A stretch of 64,000 nucleotides of DNA from Metarhizium brunneum (Eukaryota > Ascomycota > Sordariomycetes > Hypocreales > Clavicipitaceae): assembly GCF_013426205.1 (NCBI RefSeq), contig NC_089422.1:1984001-2048000 (forward strand). The letters run 5' to 3'. The first letter of the stretch is position 1; each line of letters opens with the position of its first letter. Shown here one piece after another: positions 22,501-33,384 of the stretch. Under the pieces are notes generated by a model. The model was not told the DNA's origin. It searched no databases and saw only the letters and a list, made by a program, of their open reading frames with translations. Both the position numbers and the translations under genes were made by a program.

Positions 22501-23269
22501 ATGATGAGTAAGTCCACATGAGCGCATCCTATTACTTCTAACGAACTGGTAACCAACACATGACAGTGATGATCCTTGGAACCAGACCGCTGCCGACAAT
22601 GCTGAATGGCTTCAACGATTCAAACGTGATGTTGGCATTGCTAAGGACCCAGGTCCAGGTCTACCAAAGGGCTACTCGTGGTCACTATCGCAAGGCGGAT
22701 CGGGGTTTGCGCCGCCATATGCCTATCCCAAGGGCAGCGTTGAACCGTTCCTTGAAGACGTCGAAGTCAACATGCGTGATGGCGCCAAGCCGTTCAAAGC
22801 TGGACATGACGCTGCAAACCAGTTTTTGGAAACGTTGCTATCCGAAAATAGCCGCCCGGCAAATGTGTTTTGCTCTCGTGAGCTGGAGGCTGGGCTAGTG
22901 CAGTTTGTCAAGAAGAATGTTACAGATACTGGGCGCCTGCCTACGGATGCAGCCATGCAGATGCGTGCAAAGGACATTATCAACGCAATAGAGACAGCGG
23001 CCGATGACCCTGTCCTGCTAGAGAAGTTCAAAGCTTGGATGAAGAATCAACTGCCACACGCTCTACCCGCCGACGACGACCAGACGAGCCAGCAGCCTTC
23101 CTTGCTGCCCATGAATATGGACATGAATATTACCGACGCAGAGCTAGGCGATATATTAAACGACATGGACTTTGATTTTGATGTCAATACGTTGGAGACG
23201 GGTTTACAAGACCAAGATGAAGAGTCGGGTGGGGTGAGCCTTTTCCAGGAACCATCTGTCTACGAATAA
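19512..23269 (+). CDS. homeodomain (TALE-type) plus C2H2 zinc-finger transcription factor
   Basis: Three exons, 19512-21273, 21334-22507 and 22567-23269, give 1212 aa. Residues about 211-266 are a homeodomain of the KN/TALE type: 'PYPSDEEKEALQRQTGL' then 'TQITNWLANARRRGK', with the WxNxRR recognition core. Residues about 421-560 carry C2H2-like fingers ('CTFCTETFRTKHDWQRHEKS', 'YRKDHLNQHLRLVH', 'CGFCG...HLAEH'). The C-terminal half has recurring modules of the form LQxxARxIxY-x(n)-WNQTAADxxxWLxxF (near residues 733, 831, 967 and 1109). Intron 1 contains an in-frame TAA, so an unspliced reading stops falsely at residue 604; splicing gives 'IPPYLIHHERV', matching my memory of the fungal family. 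Such factors are found only in filamentous fungi; targets are unknown to me. Confidence 0.88.
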
Positions 23270-24617
23270 ACGGCCGGGTTATATTCACCATGCTGAAGCT
23301 AAAAGGGGGGAGGCCTGAAGTGGACTCGTCGATGTAACACATATCATAGGAAGGGCGCATACTCAACATATTAGTGTTTGGATACGTCATGGGTGGCAAA
23401 GGCGTTTTGTATTTCGTACCTAGCAGCACTACTAGTACCTACTAAGTAGGTAGTTAGCTAGCCGTGTTTTATCCCATAATTGGCTTTGAGTGAGTGTAAA
23501 CGTGGTTCCAGGTCGACCGTCGGCCGGATCAATCGATGGCTCTGCTCATTGGCGCAATTAAACTTGCATGGCACGTCTGGAGATCACCATGCAATATCCA
23601 ACATGGATGTCGCCCAACCAACCAACTGTAACCAGCTTGCCACCCTCCATCCACGCACCCCGCCGATTTGACCGGACGTCGCAGCAAGTAACTTACTCTG
23701 CAGCCTAGCATCTAGTTGAATCGGCCGCCCGACTCGATGGCGACGCCGCGGCGCCGCTAAGGCCGACAAGGGCAGGAAGGTTGTTGCTTGGGGTTGCGTG
23801 CCGAGCCGCCGGATCAACGATGAGCTGGACGCTGGATGTGTCCACTGGGTTAGTGGCGTCTTGAATGTTGTTGTTGGCTTGCAACATGACAACCAGGGCA
23901 AAATTGACTGTCGACCAACGAGTGCATATGTACCTGCCTGGGTACTTTACATAGGTACTTAAGTGGTAGTAGTAGTAGTAGTACATATGTGCATACAAAT
24001 GTCACATTGTATGCCCACGCCAGGGCCAGTTGACAGGGAAAAGAGTCAATCTGTCGCATGGCGGCATTGAATATCGCGTACCTTTGTGTCCACAAACAAT
24101 CAAACGGGTTCACACACTTGCCAGGTTCAGGCCAGGTGTACCTGCCTCTAAGAACGGACGGAGCAGGTACAAAGGCGGCCAGCTGCGGAGCACGGAGTCG
24201 GCAGGTGGGGATTTCGACAGCTCTTGCCCCAACTGCGCAGCTTCGGTGGCAAGCGGGAATACCAACCAGCGCTCGGTGCGCCAGCCTCGACAGCACATGT
24301 ATGTACATACTTAACGGATTGTCGACTCCAACATGTCGACCCTTACTCCGTACAATGTGCCGGCTTGCCAATGCCCCTCGACAGCCTCGCCACCAGGGCT
24401 CAAGTGCTCTCCTTGCATCTGACCACAAACCACTCGCCAGCGCCTTCTCCCAGACGCTTGAGAGTCCTGCCGTCGCCGCTAGCTCAGACACGGGGAGATT
24501 TCCTTCTTATCCGACCAACCGGCCAACCAACCCCTCCACCTGCCTGCGGCCCTGGGCGAGCTCGAGTAGCATTTGACCAGGAGCATCACTGCATCACTGC
24601 CTGGCTCGGCAGGGACC
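23270..24617. other. intergenic region
   Basis: Between the homeodomain/C2H2 gene and the FlbE-like gene. It holds a TACTCCGTA copy at 24344-24352, a GTA microsatellite and many GTAC-containing strings. Minus-strand open frames here lack protein character. Confidence 0.5.
23966..23983 (+). repeat. (GTA)6 microsatellite
   Basis: Six tandem GTA units in the intergenic region, directly followed by CATATGTGCATAC. A simple-sequence repeat with no gene role visible. Confidence 0.8.
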
Positions 24618-25502
24618 ATGCCTACATACTTGTGCCATGGATTTCGGTGGTACCGCCGCAGCATCCGTATCTTCATCATTCTCAACGACCTCGAAGACTG
24701 CACGCCAGACTGGATCATCGGACGAGACACGGCCGCCTTTATTCTCAGCCAATTCGCCGAGTCGTTTGACTTTGTACCAAGGCTAGAAAACGAAGACGGC
24801 ACCGTCACGCGACCAGAGTCCAACGAGACGACGCCCACACGAGAGAAGCGGCCACAGTCTTACGACGATGATTTGGACATGCCTGTATCCAAGGTGTCTG
24901 CCGCCGAGGACACTGTACTCGTACATGAATGGTCACCAGTAAAGCTCCTGGAGGAATACCATGTGGAGGAAGCGGAACATGCGTCGAGGCCATACGCCTA
25001 CGTGGCCGATCATGTTGTCCGGGTGGATCTCGGGGTAGACATTGTGGCAGAAATGGCAAGGTACGAGAAGACGGTCAAGCAAACTCAGTCGCAGTGGTTT
25101 GAACAGCTACGTGCCCAAGTCCAAGCGGAAGAGCAATCACGGTGGTATGTGGTTGTATGTGACGACACAGATCGGGAGGCACCAGAAAACTACGACGACG
25201 GAGATGAAGAATTGCCCGAGATGGAAGCAGCTCGACAACCTCGACCTCAACCTCAACCACGACCACGACCACAACCACAACCACAGGCAGGTTCATTATC
25301 AAGGACAGGTACGTCGTCGTCCTTGGCAGGCGATCGACTGGACTCGGGCGACGCATTGGGGGACTCGCCAGAGAACAGACCGGACGTACCAATGAAGCCC
25401 AAGTTCCTCGGCCAGGATCCCTTCAAGAAAGAGCTGCCGCCAACTCCGCGATTAAAGAAGAAGCTATCCATACGACGATTATTTTCCAAGAAGGATCCAT
25501 AG
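24618..25502 (+). CDS. FlbE-like conserved filamentous-fungal protein
   Basis: Single exon, 294 aa. The start is ATG 24618 in context GGGACCATGC; the frame is open upstream but has no earlier ATG. The N-terminus 'MPTYLCHGFRWYRRSIRIFI' then 'LNDLEDCTPDWIIG', and a later block 'LLEEYHVEE...RPYAYVADHVVRV', resemble the layout of FlbE, an upstream developmental regulator of conidiation in Aspergillus that works with FlbB at the hyphal tip. The resemblance is by motif memory only, and this protein is longer, with a Pro/Gln/Arg repeat (about 210-225) and a basic C-terminal tail ('RLKKKLSIRRLFSKK') that could bind membrane or nucleic acid. It may be a paralogous family rather than FlbE itself. No catalytic residues are recognisable. 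Confidence 0.75.
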   Translation: MPTYLCHGFRWYRRSIRIFIILNDLEDCTPDWIIGRDTAAFILSQFAESFDFVPRLENEDGTVTRPESNETTPTREKRPQSYDDDLDMPVSKVSAAEDTVLVHEWSPVKLLEEYHVEEAEHASRPYAYVADHVVRVDLGVDIVAEMARYEKTVKQTQSQWFEQLRAQVQAEEQSRWYVVVCDDTDREAPENYDDGDEELPEMEAARQPRPQPQPRPRPQPQPQAGSLSRTGTSSSLAGDRLDSGDALGDSPENRPDVPMKPKFLGQDPFKKELPPTPRLKKKLSIRRLFSKKDP

Positions 25503-26262
25503 CCAGACGTGAATAAACGTCTCCTATTGACGAGGGCCATGATGAAGACGCGATACGAACTTTGCGGGCACGAGGCGTAAGGAGGAATTAGACGGCGTTG
25601 GTCATGAAGTTTTTCCCAAGTGACGCGCTGTAACGGGGTACAATGTTCTGTGAAAAAGTAATCTAGGCGAAGCGTTGGCGAATGTGAGATTATTTGTACA
25701 TTAAAATAATATTTTCTTTTAAAAAACATTCCCAAGGCCCTGTGAGGCGACGTCGTGTACTAGGGAACTTGGCCGTATATAAATACAATCCATGGTCGGA
25801 GACACTTGGGACACCAAGATGCGCTGTCTGGACACGGGCGTCTGCTCGTCACATATACAGGCATTGGCATTCGTGTCATAACACTTGGCCGGATATACAG
25901 CCCTGAATCCCAATCCCGTAATTCAATCACCATCATGTCCGCGTGTTTGCCTTCATCTGCTGCGTGGCCGAATGACGTCGCCATCACGTGTGGAGCTCCC
26001 AACTGGCATCCAACCTCGCATGTCGCCTTCGCTTCGTCTCACCCTCACTCTCGCATCCAGCTCTGCCCACGCCCAACGCCCAAATATCCATCCTCATGTA
26101 AGGCTCACCACGGCATCCCCCCAGCGCACAACCGCAAGCAGTGCGCATGGCGGCGGCCCCGGCCAGCTCCATTGAAGCCGTCACACCTCCCGACGGGACG
26201 GGGCCTCGGTGTGCCCCGACATTGTCGAAACCCGAAACAACCACGCAGCAAGCAAACATCCC
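25503..26262. other. intergenic region / promoter of MFS transporter
   Basis: No gene supported. It contains presumed 3' UTR of the FlbE-like gene and the upstream region of the transporter. GC content rises sharply toward 26.1 kb. Confidence 0.5.
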
Positions 26263-28103
26263 ATGGCCCACGCCGGCCGCCGCAGCCGCTTGGACCCGGG
26301 CGAGGCGTCCCCGTCCTTTGCACAGACCAGCGCCGAGTTCAGGCTCGATGACAGCGACGACGAGGCCGTCATCGACGAGTTCGACCTGCGCCATGAGGCC
26401 GGCGGCAGCGTCGAGGCTTACGAAATGGTCGAGCGGGACGCCGGGCGCAGACGCATGAGCGCGAGGAGCGCGAGCACCGTCGCCAGTTTCCAGCTGTACA
26501 CGCCCGACGAGGACCTGGCGGTGCGGAGGAAGTTTGACAGGAAGCTGGTGCTGTTTGTGGCCCTCCTCTACCTGCTGAGCTTTCTGGACCGGTCGAGTAC
26601 GCTGCCCTGCCCGACGCAATTCGCGTACGCAAGCTGACGCCGTGTACATAGACATCGGCAATGCAAGGATAGCCGGCATGGACGAGGACCTGCAGACGAC
26701 GCCGCCCCGAGACGACTGGTACGAATGGGCCCTGACGGCGTTTTACATCTCGTACATTGCCTTTGAGTGGATGTCGCTGCTGTTCAAGCTCGTGCCCGCC
26801 CACATCGTCGTGTCCATGACGGTCCTGGCATGGGGCCTCACGGCGTCGCTGCAGGCAATTGCGCCTTCGTATCCGGTCCTGATCGCGCTGCGGGTGCTCC
26901 TCGGCATCGGGGAGGCGGGATTCACAGGCATCCCCTTTTATCTGAGCTTCTTCTTCAAACGGGAGGAACTGGCCTTTCGCACAGCCATATTCATATCAGG
27001 TACGCCAACCCACACATACGCCTAGGTATATAAACATATATACATGTATACACACATACACCAAAGAAGCCCTGCTCCCCCAAACCCCAACAACTAACAA
27101 AACAAAAAAAGCCGCCCCTCTCGCCACCAGCTTCGCCTCAACACTCGCCTACATCATCGTCAAGTTCGCGTCCCTATCGCCCATCGCCCCCTGGCGCCTC
27201 CTCTTCCTCCTCGAAGGCCTGCCGTCGGTCCTCGCCGCCGTCGCCGCATTCACCACAATCCCGGACTCGCCCTCGTCGGCGCCGTACCTCACGCAGCGCG
27301 AGAAAAAGGTCGCCCGCCTCCGCCTCCGCCGCGACCACCACCACCCCTCCTCGCACCAGCCTCACGAGCCCGCCTCGGGCCTCCAACCCCGCGACCTGCT
27401 GCTCGTCTTCGCAGACCCCGTCGCCTGGCTCACGTCGGCCATGTTCTTCCTCACCAACATGGCCTACTCCTCCCTGCCCGTCTTCCTGCCCAAGATCGTG
27501 GCGGACATGGGCCACGACGCGCTGACCTCGCAGGCGCTCTCGGCGCCGCCCTACCTCGTCGCCTTCGTCGCCGTCCTGCTGACGGCCCACGCGTCGGACC
27601 GCCTCCGCGCGCGCACCGTCCCCATTGTCCTGCACGCCTTGGCCTCGGCCGCGGGCTACGGCGCGCTGGCCCTGGCCGGGCCGCTCCGTCTGCCCCCGTT
27701 CCTGAGGTACCTGGCCGTGTACCCCGCCGCCGTGGGCTTCTTCAACGTCGTCACGCTCATTATAGCGTGGAGCATAAACAACCAGGCCAGCCAGACGAGG
27801 CAGGGCGGCGGCTTTGCCGTCCTGCAGCTCATAGGCCAGTGTGGCCCGTTGGTCGGCACGAGGCTGTATCCGGATAGAGACGCGCCCTATTATACGAGCG
27901 GCATGGGCGCGTGTGCCTTGGCAATGCTGGCCGTTGCCGTCTTGGCCCTTGTTCTGAGGTGGTATCTGCGGTACAGGAACAGAAAGATGGACCAAAAAGG
28001 CGTGGACAGCGAGCACGACGAGTATGCCGTGGAGGAGGAAGGGCTTGTTGCCTCTGGGAAACGGAAAACAGAGCCAGCTCACTCCTTCAGGTACATGTTG
28101 TAA
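26263..28103 (+). CDS. MFS transporter, anion:cation symporter (Dal5/Tna1-like) family
   Basis: Three exons, 26263-26596, 26652-26999 and 27112-28103, give 557 aa. After an acidic, disordered cytosolic N-terminus (about 85 residues) come the family hallmarks: 'LLYLLSFLDRS' joined by splicing to 'NIGNARIAGM' in helix 1, 'RVLLGIGEAGFTGIPFYLS' in helix 4, and 'SAAPLATSFAS' across intron 2 in helix 5. The C-terminal half supplies the remaining six helices. The family moves organic anions such as allantoate, nicotinate, pantothenate or biotin precursors with protons at the plasma membrane; the substrate here cannot be told. Exon 3 is extremely GC-rich at third positions, unlike exon 1 of the neighbours. 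It is convergent with the minus-strand gene ending 121 bp away. Confidence 0.88.
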
Positions 28104-28224
28104 AATGTCCATACAATGATGGCAAAGTTTGTATTGGTGTGATGAGAATGGCGCCCTTGCCTCTTGTCTAATTATTTATAAAAGCTCCTTGAATCATGCC
28201 TCTAACACTGTCCCCCATTGTTGA

Positions 28225-28932
28225 TTATTTAGCACGAAACATCCAGGATGGTGCTCGATATCTCGTCACCCCATCTTTCCACCACTCTTGATTCCCTGGA
28301 CCACTCTCATACTTGAAGACCCCGTATGGCTGGGCGGATTTGTCCTTCACATCATCAGCTGGTTGTGGTCGTTGTCGTCGCCGCCCAATTCCTTTCCATG
28401 CCCTAAACTCACCAAATCTTCGCTGGTACTTGAGGCGACGATATGCTTCAGTCAGGCGACGGCTGCTATCGTGATATATATTCACCGCCCATTGACGAAA
28501 GGCCACGAGGCGGGGGCGTTTGGACAACGACTTGGTCAGGCTGCGAAGAGAAAACTGCGAGGCCTTTCGTTTGGAACTAAAGGTCTGGGCAGCACGCGCA
28601 AAAGTAGGACCATCTTTGGGCTCTGGGCTTCGTCGATCTGCGTCTATAGTGCCATCATACCAGAACAGGTCAGAGCCATCTCCTGGAGCCATGATTTCCC
28701 GATTACTGGTGTCGGCGACGGCGTTCGACGAGGGTGAACTTGATCGGAGATTTGGCAATGAAAAACCAGAAAGACTGAGTCTATTGCCACGGCAGTACTC
28801 AGCCTCTGATACTGGAGATTGGACTCGCGGCGTATTATGACCAGGTGACGGATATGCAGACGAGGCACTCCAAATATTCGATGGTTTGCATGCATGGGCC
28901 GAAGGGCTGATACACAGCCCGCGATCCACCAT
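28225..28932 (-). CDS. hypothetical protein with basic C-terminal region; true start uncertain
   Basis: I do not recognise the family. The first ATG in the uninterrupted frame is at 28932 (235 aa). The frame is open further upstream to 29118 and is then broken by one TAG. The protein has a Ser/Pro-rich first half. The second half is basic and rich in aromatic residues ('KSLSKRPRLVAFRQWAVNIY', 'RRLTEAYRRLKYQRRFGEFR') and ends in 'SWMFRAK'. It looks like a conserved protein rather than a chance frame because of steady amino-acid composition and a distinct folded-looking tail. No signal peptide or membrane segment. Convergent with the MFS gene. The 5' structure is discussed in the upstream entry. 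Confidence 0.6.
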   Translation of the reverse strand: MVDRGLCISPSAHACKPSNIWSASSAYPSPGHNTPRVQSPVSEAEYCRGNRLSLSGFSLPNLRSSSPSSNAVADTSNREIMAPGDGSDLFWYDGTIDADRRSPEPKDGPTFARAAQTFSSKRKASQFSLRSLTKSLSKRPRLVAFRQWAVNIYHDSSRRLTEAYRRLKYQRRFGEFRAWKGIGRRRQRPQPADDVKDKSAQPYGVFKYESGPGNQEWWKDGVTRYRAPSWMFRAK

Positions 28933-29193
28933 GTCAAGGAAGTCATCCGACTCTGGGGCTAAATGGCATGGCAATAGCACCGATGGAGGGCAAAGCTCAT
29001 GGCCGATATCTGGTATATGGGCATCTAGTTCTTGAAGATCATAGGCCGGCGGGGACAGGGGACGCAACGCGCAAAGTGCTGGTGGTTTGGGGCTCCAAGT
29101 AGCAGAGTTGACGGGACTCTATGCCGACGACGGATCTTCATGCCCTACTGGAGGGGGAGTATAGTGCGATGGAGACGCGAGTTGAGCTATCAT
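28933..29193 (-). other. possible 5' extension of the hypothetical gene, interrupted by one in-frame TAG
   Basis: An ATG at 29193 opens 24 codons (beginning MIAQLASPSHY) that end at TAG (29121-29119). After the TAG the same frame stays open for 62 codons, through 'SATWSPKPPALCALRPLSPP', into the gene body. Both sides read like one protein. Every GT-AG pair that would remove the stop in phase gives an intron of 40 nt or less. It could be a nonsense mutation, a sequencing error, an upstream ORF or stop readthrough. Confidence 0.4.
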
Positions 29194-31266
29194 GATGATT
29201 GTTGATACTGGCCAAATGTTGTGAAGGAGCAGTGTTGTGATGAAGCGTTGCGAAAGGAAGAAGTCAAGTCTGGTTGGTGTTATATCCAGATGGTGCCTGC
29301 CACATGTGACTTTAACAGCCGGGGACAGCTGGGGCTAACTGTAATGCCAAGCACTGCCAGCTGCGAGGGTGGCCTTGTATTTGCCCGGTAGCTTCACGTA
29401 CATGGGGATTTTTTTATACTCTTAGGTGTCTTGAGGATTTTTTAACATATTAGTAATATCTTTAATTGGTCAATCCCTGGTCGTTGCAAAAATGGCACCT
29501 GCGCACAGCCAAAGGGATAAGGAACTCTACACCACGGTTCTGGAGACGTATGCGTCGGGGCTGGGCTGCGCGAGCCACTTTCCCCGGCAGACAATTTCAC
29601 ATCCTAAGGGTTCCTTGATTCCTGGGACAAACGAGTCACGACACTCTGTCTGGTCAAGGGGGGCTGGCGGTCTGCTGCGACGGCCGCCGTAGGCAAGACT
29701 ATGTTAATACAAAATAGGAATGGCAACTGGTCAATCGCGGAACCGACGAACCCGACGATGCCACGAGAGAGGCAACCCCCGGCGCGGCTGGACGAGTTCA
29801 AGGCTCGGTGGCCCAAAATACCGCGGGTGACTCCATCCGTTGTCGTCAACAGGGTCATTGGCTTGGCTCTTTGGCGCCCCCGCACTGGTTACCCTTTAAT
29901 CGTGCCAGGTTGGGAATGTAGGGCCGACGGCTAGGTCAACTATTGGAGAGTCATGAGCCAAGGGTTCGAAAAGCGAGTGCGAGCCGACGAGGGACGGGTA
30001 GCGGTCCCGGGGAAGGCTGAACTGACTGGGACCATGCCATGTGCTGGCTTGGGGACTGCGTCACATACATATGCCCCCGGCAATTATACTAGGGGGAGTT
30101 GATCAACGGGGTTGTCAACTCAAAATAGAACGTCAAGACAGCCAAGTGGAACAGCACTCGAGCTCTCCCAGATGCCAACGGTTCCTGCCAACATACATAC
30201 ATATCCAAACGTTGAGCATGGGCATCGTCAGTCAGGCGAGACGAGTTGACGACGAGTCTCGCTCTCGTCCTTGGTTAGAGCACCATGGCAACGTCCATCT
30301 AACAACCATCAAATCCCCAGACTCCCTTCTGCCCAGACACGTCGAAAAGAAGCCACAAGAAGCTCCAAAGTATGTCTCGCTGCGTCAGCGACAGTCCAAC
30401 CCACGCCACAAACACAGATGGCTTGGCTCGCTTGCACACTGGACACAACAACAGTGGCACACCACCATTTTTGCTTCGCAACGCACGCCCAATCGCTCCA
30501 CTTACGTGCTGGAGTCCCGATCATGATCAAGCCCGTCTGACGCAATGTGCCCCAAAGGTCGGTGCCTAGGTCGTCCCAGGCCGTCCTCAGATTCGCCCAA
30601 GGTCGACACGTACCCTGAGCCCACCATCACTTAGTCACGCCTGTTTGTGGCATTATACGACGCATCCAGATCTTCATTCACGCTTCGGCCAGCCTCGTAG
30701 GGCGCAGCCATGTGCAGTCGTGAACAGCCAGGGGTCCCGTCACCTCCCCCTCCCTCCCACCTTCAGCCGCTCCTCGTTGGAGTCGCACTGATTACCCGAT
30801 ACATGACCCCCGGGGGCTGCCGGGTTCTCCCTTGATAACAGATACTTGGGTCCACTGGGGGTATTCAGCTGGTGGGCGAGGTTGCTTGTTATCCGTAAGG
30901 CTTGGACGACTTGTATCGAGCGTCATCTCCACTTGGAGCGTTATGGTTGCCGCAGTCGGTGGAAGCGCCTTGTTTGGCGCATCAAGATTGTCCAAGTGGA
31001 TTCGGTTTGCGGCTCTCGCTTCAGAAAATGAGTGGATGTACGTGCTTGTCTTGTCGTTTTGAAATGTGCATTTATAATACTGGGGGGTTGTCCCATGTTC
31101 TTGATGGAAGAGCTCCATTTCCATGTCGCAAGTGGTCATGGTATAAAAGAGGACCCTGTGGTCCTTAAAGAAACTGACGCTTTTGAACGGGTTAGGAAAG
31201 AAGGCGTATTTTGACTCTTCTCCCTCCATCTTCTGGAAGCTGTTCAGCGAGCGTGTCGAGGTGAAT
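29194..31266. other. 2.1-kb intergenic region
   Basis: No gene supported. Short frames at 29.5-30.5 kb are Arg/Pro/His-rich with no recognisable motif. A short AT-rich patch is at about 29,405-29,470. Confidence 0.5.
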
Positions 31267-32437
31267 ATGGGCGACATGCCGAATAGCTCGGGCTCTGGCT
31301 CGAGGCCACGCACAAGACAGAGGGCATATAAGCCTCCGCCGCCGCTGGACGTACCGGATATCGAGGAGGACGCGGCAGAGAGAAAACGGATATTGAATGT
31401 GCTGGCGCAACGGAGATATCGTACGTGTTTGGAACCCACCCCCGCGTGTTGTTCAAGGGCGCATATTCATCTCTTGATGTCGTTTTGTGTTTCATTTAGG
31501 AGAAAAGAAGAGACAGAAGCGTATGAGAGGGAGCAGCGACTCAAAAAGCACCTCACAAGAACCCGAAGATGAACACGCTCAGCTGGTCGAGGAGATTCCC
31601 GTCGACACTATAGAACCCGTCGACACCGGCATTCAGAGTCCCGGCTCTATCTTCGGCATCGACATGTGCTTTAACAACTGGGACATGCTCACCGACCCGA
31701 CTCTCTCATCAATGATGCCCGATGTAATTGGGGTATTTTCCGATTTCCCCACGGCCGCGGCCGTCGATGACGGGTCAGGTGGTGGCGGCGGCGATGGTAT
31801 CCTCACGGCATCCTCCTCGTCGGGCTCAGTCCCCCCGTTCACCACGATGTCCAATGTAATGTTTGGTTCACCGCCATCCCTAGATAGCTCATCAAACTCA
31901 TCGTCCGATGTCAGCTTCCCCGACAGCTACCTCTTGCCCGTCCATGAACTGACACTTCTGCGTGCCATGCTGCGTATAGCGGACCGGCTTGGATGCAAGG
32001 GCTCACTTTGGAGCCTGGATGCTCTGTCGCCCTTTAATCAGGGAATCGCGACACCGCCAGATCAACTTCCCCGGCCATGGCGTCCAACTCCCTCACAAGT
32101 TCTGATCCCGCACCACCCGCTCTTCGACTTCCTTCCCTGGCCCAGCGTCCGGGACAAGATCATCGGCATCCTCTCGCTCCCCGACGACGCCCGCCCGGCC
32201 ACCGCCTCTGGCCCGCTCGCCCTCGTCAACTTCGCCTACGACTTTGAGGACAATGCCGAGGGTGTGCGCATCTACGGCTCCGACCCTTACGACCCCAGCT
32301 GCTGGGAGGTCGGCCAGGTCTTGTTTCAGCGCTGGTGGTTCCTATTTGATCGGGACATTGTCGACAACAGCAACCGATGGAGGAGGTTACGGGGGGCGCC
32401 TCTGCTGGCTTTGACGGCTCCCGGTGTGGAAAACTAA
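31267..32437 (+). CDS. bZIP-type regulator with DUF3425 domain
   Basis: Two exons, 31267-31420 and 31500-32437, give 363 aa. The basic region runs across the intron: 'ERKRILNVLAQRRYREKKRQ', with the N-x7-R signature of bZIP DNA-contact helices. The expected leucine heptads after it are poor: the sequence turns Ser/Glu-rich within about ten residues, so dimerisation through a normal zipper is doubtful. The C-terminal half (about 170-355) fits DUF3425: 'HPLFDFLPWPSVRDKIIGIL' and 'DPSCWEVGQVLFQRWWFLFD'. Such AP-1/DUF3425 proteins are nuclear regulators common in filamentous fungi, often near accessory or metabolic genes. It is followed on the same strand by a GNAT enzyme and a carboxylate transporter. 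Confidence 0.87.
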
Positions 32438-33384
32438 TGTACGTGCGTTCCTCTTTGGGGGAGCGAGCTAGCTTGCGTATGTGTGTATGTGTGTGTATAA
32501 GAAAGAGAGAGGGAAAGAAAGGTAGTCGCTTCATCGTGTCTTATTTTTAGAAGGTTACAGAGAAGGCAATATCCCGGAGTTGGCCAGCAGGTGTTTGCTT
32601 TTTGCTTTTTGTATGGCTTTTGATTGAATATAGCCTCAACCTCTCAAGCCAATACTTTACTCACCACGGGCAGAAATTTCAAAATTCGCCCAACATATCT
32701 GATGTGGCTACGCTTGATGGAGTATGTCTGCGCCTGTTGTGACTCATCGTCGATCGATAGACGCGGCTGTGGATGATATGTCTAGTGTATAAGACGCTGC
32801 TCCCCCGGCCCGAGCCAACTATGAGCCGGGTCCTGGTATCGTCGCCGCCATAAATATTCAACTTGCCCTTGTTTCCGGGAGAGCTAGCTCCAGCAAGACT
32901 TCGACAGCGACAACCTCGATGCAATGTTTCCTGAGGAACCCGCGGCCGACTCGGAGGGAAATGAGAAGTGAGCTAGCCCATTGCTTGGCTGGCAGCACCA
33001 GAATGTCCCGTGTGCTGGATGAGACGGTGGGCAGTTGGACTCGGCGAATACCCACGGATGGAAGGGATGTCAGGTGTTGCGGTTGATATTCTCAAGCATC
33101 ATCCGAGTCATCGCACCACGCAAACGGTGATTATTTGATAAATGCAACAGCCACGCCAACCATGCCGGGTTACTATTTTGACGAAGCGCAGTCAGCTCAA
33201 ATCTCCACAGTCGTCACCGATGAGTCAAACTTTGCTTAGTCCCCGTACACTTATTCCAATCCCCCGCTTTGCCCAGCGTGAAAAGACACGGGGTCCCCCT
33301 GTGAAATTGACTTGATTTATCAATCCCAAAAGTGTACTGCTTCTTGTTGCCGGGTTTCCGTTGCAACAGCCCCGGCCGTAGACC
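32438..33384. other. intergenic region
   Basis: 3' UTR of the bZIP gene (GT-rich and GA-rich stretch around 32,475-32,520) and upstream region of the GNAT gene. No gene supported. Confidence 0.5.

Noticed and set aside
27174..28112. 312-codon minus-strand frame opposite MFS exon 3
   Set aside because: Caused by very GC-rich third positions in the transporter exon; Gly/Arg/Val-rich low-complexity sequence.
29194..31266. Search for a transposon, tRNA or gene in the 2-kb gap
   Set aside because: No terminal repeats, transposase motifs, box A/B pair or coding-like codon use were visible.
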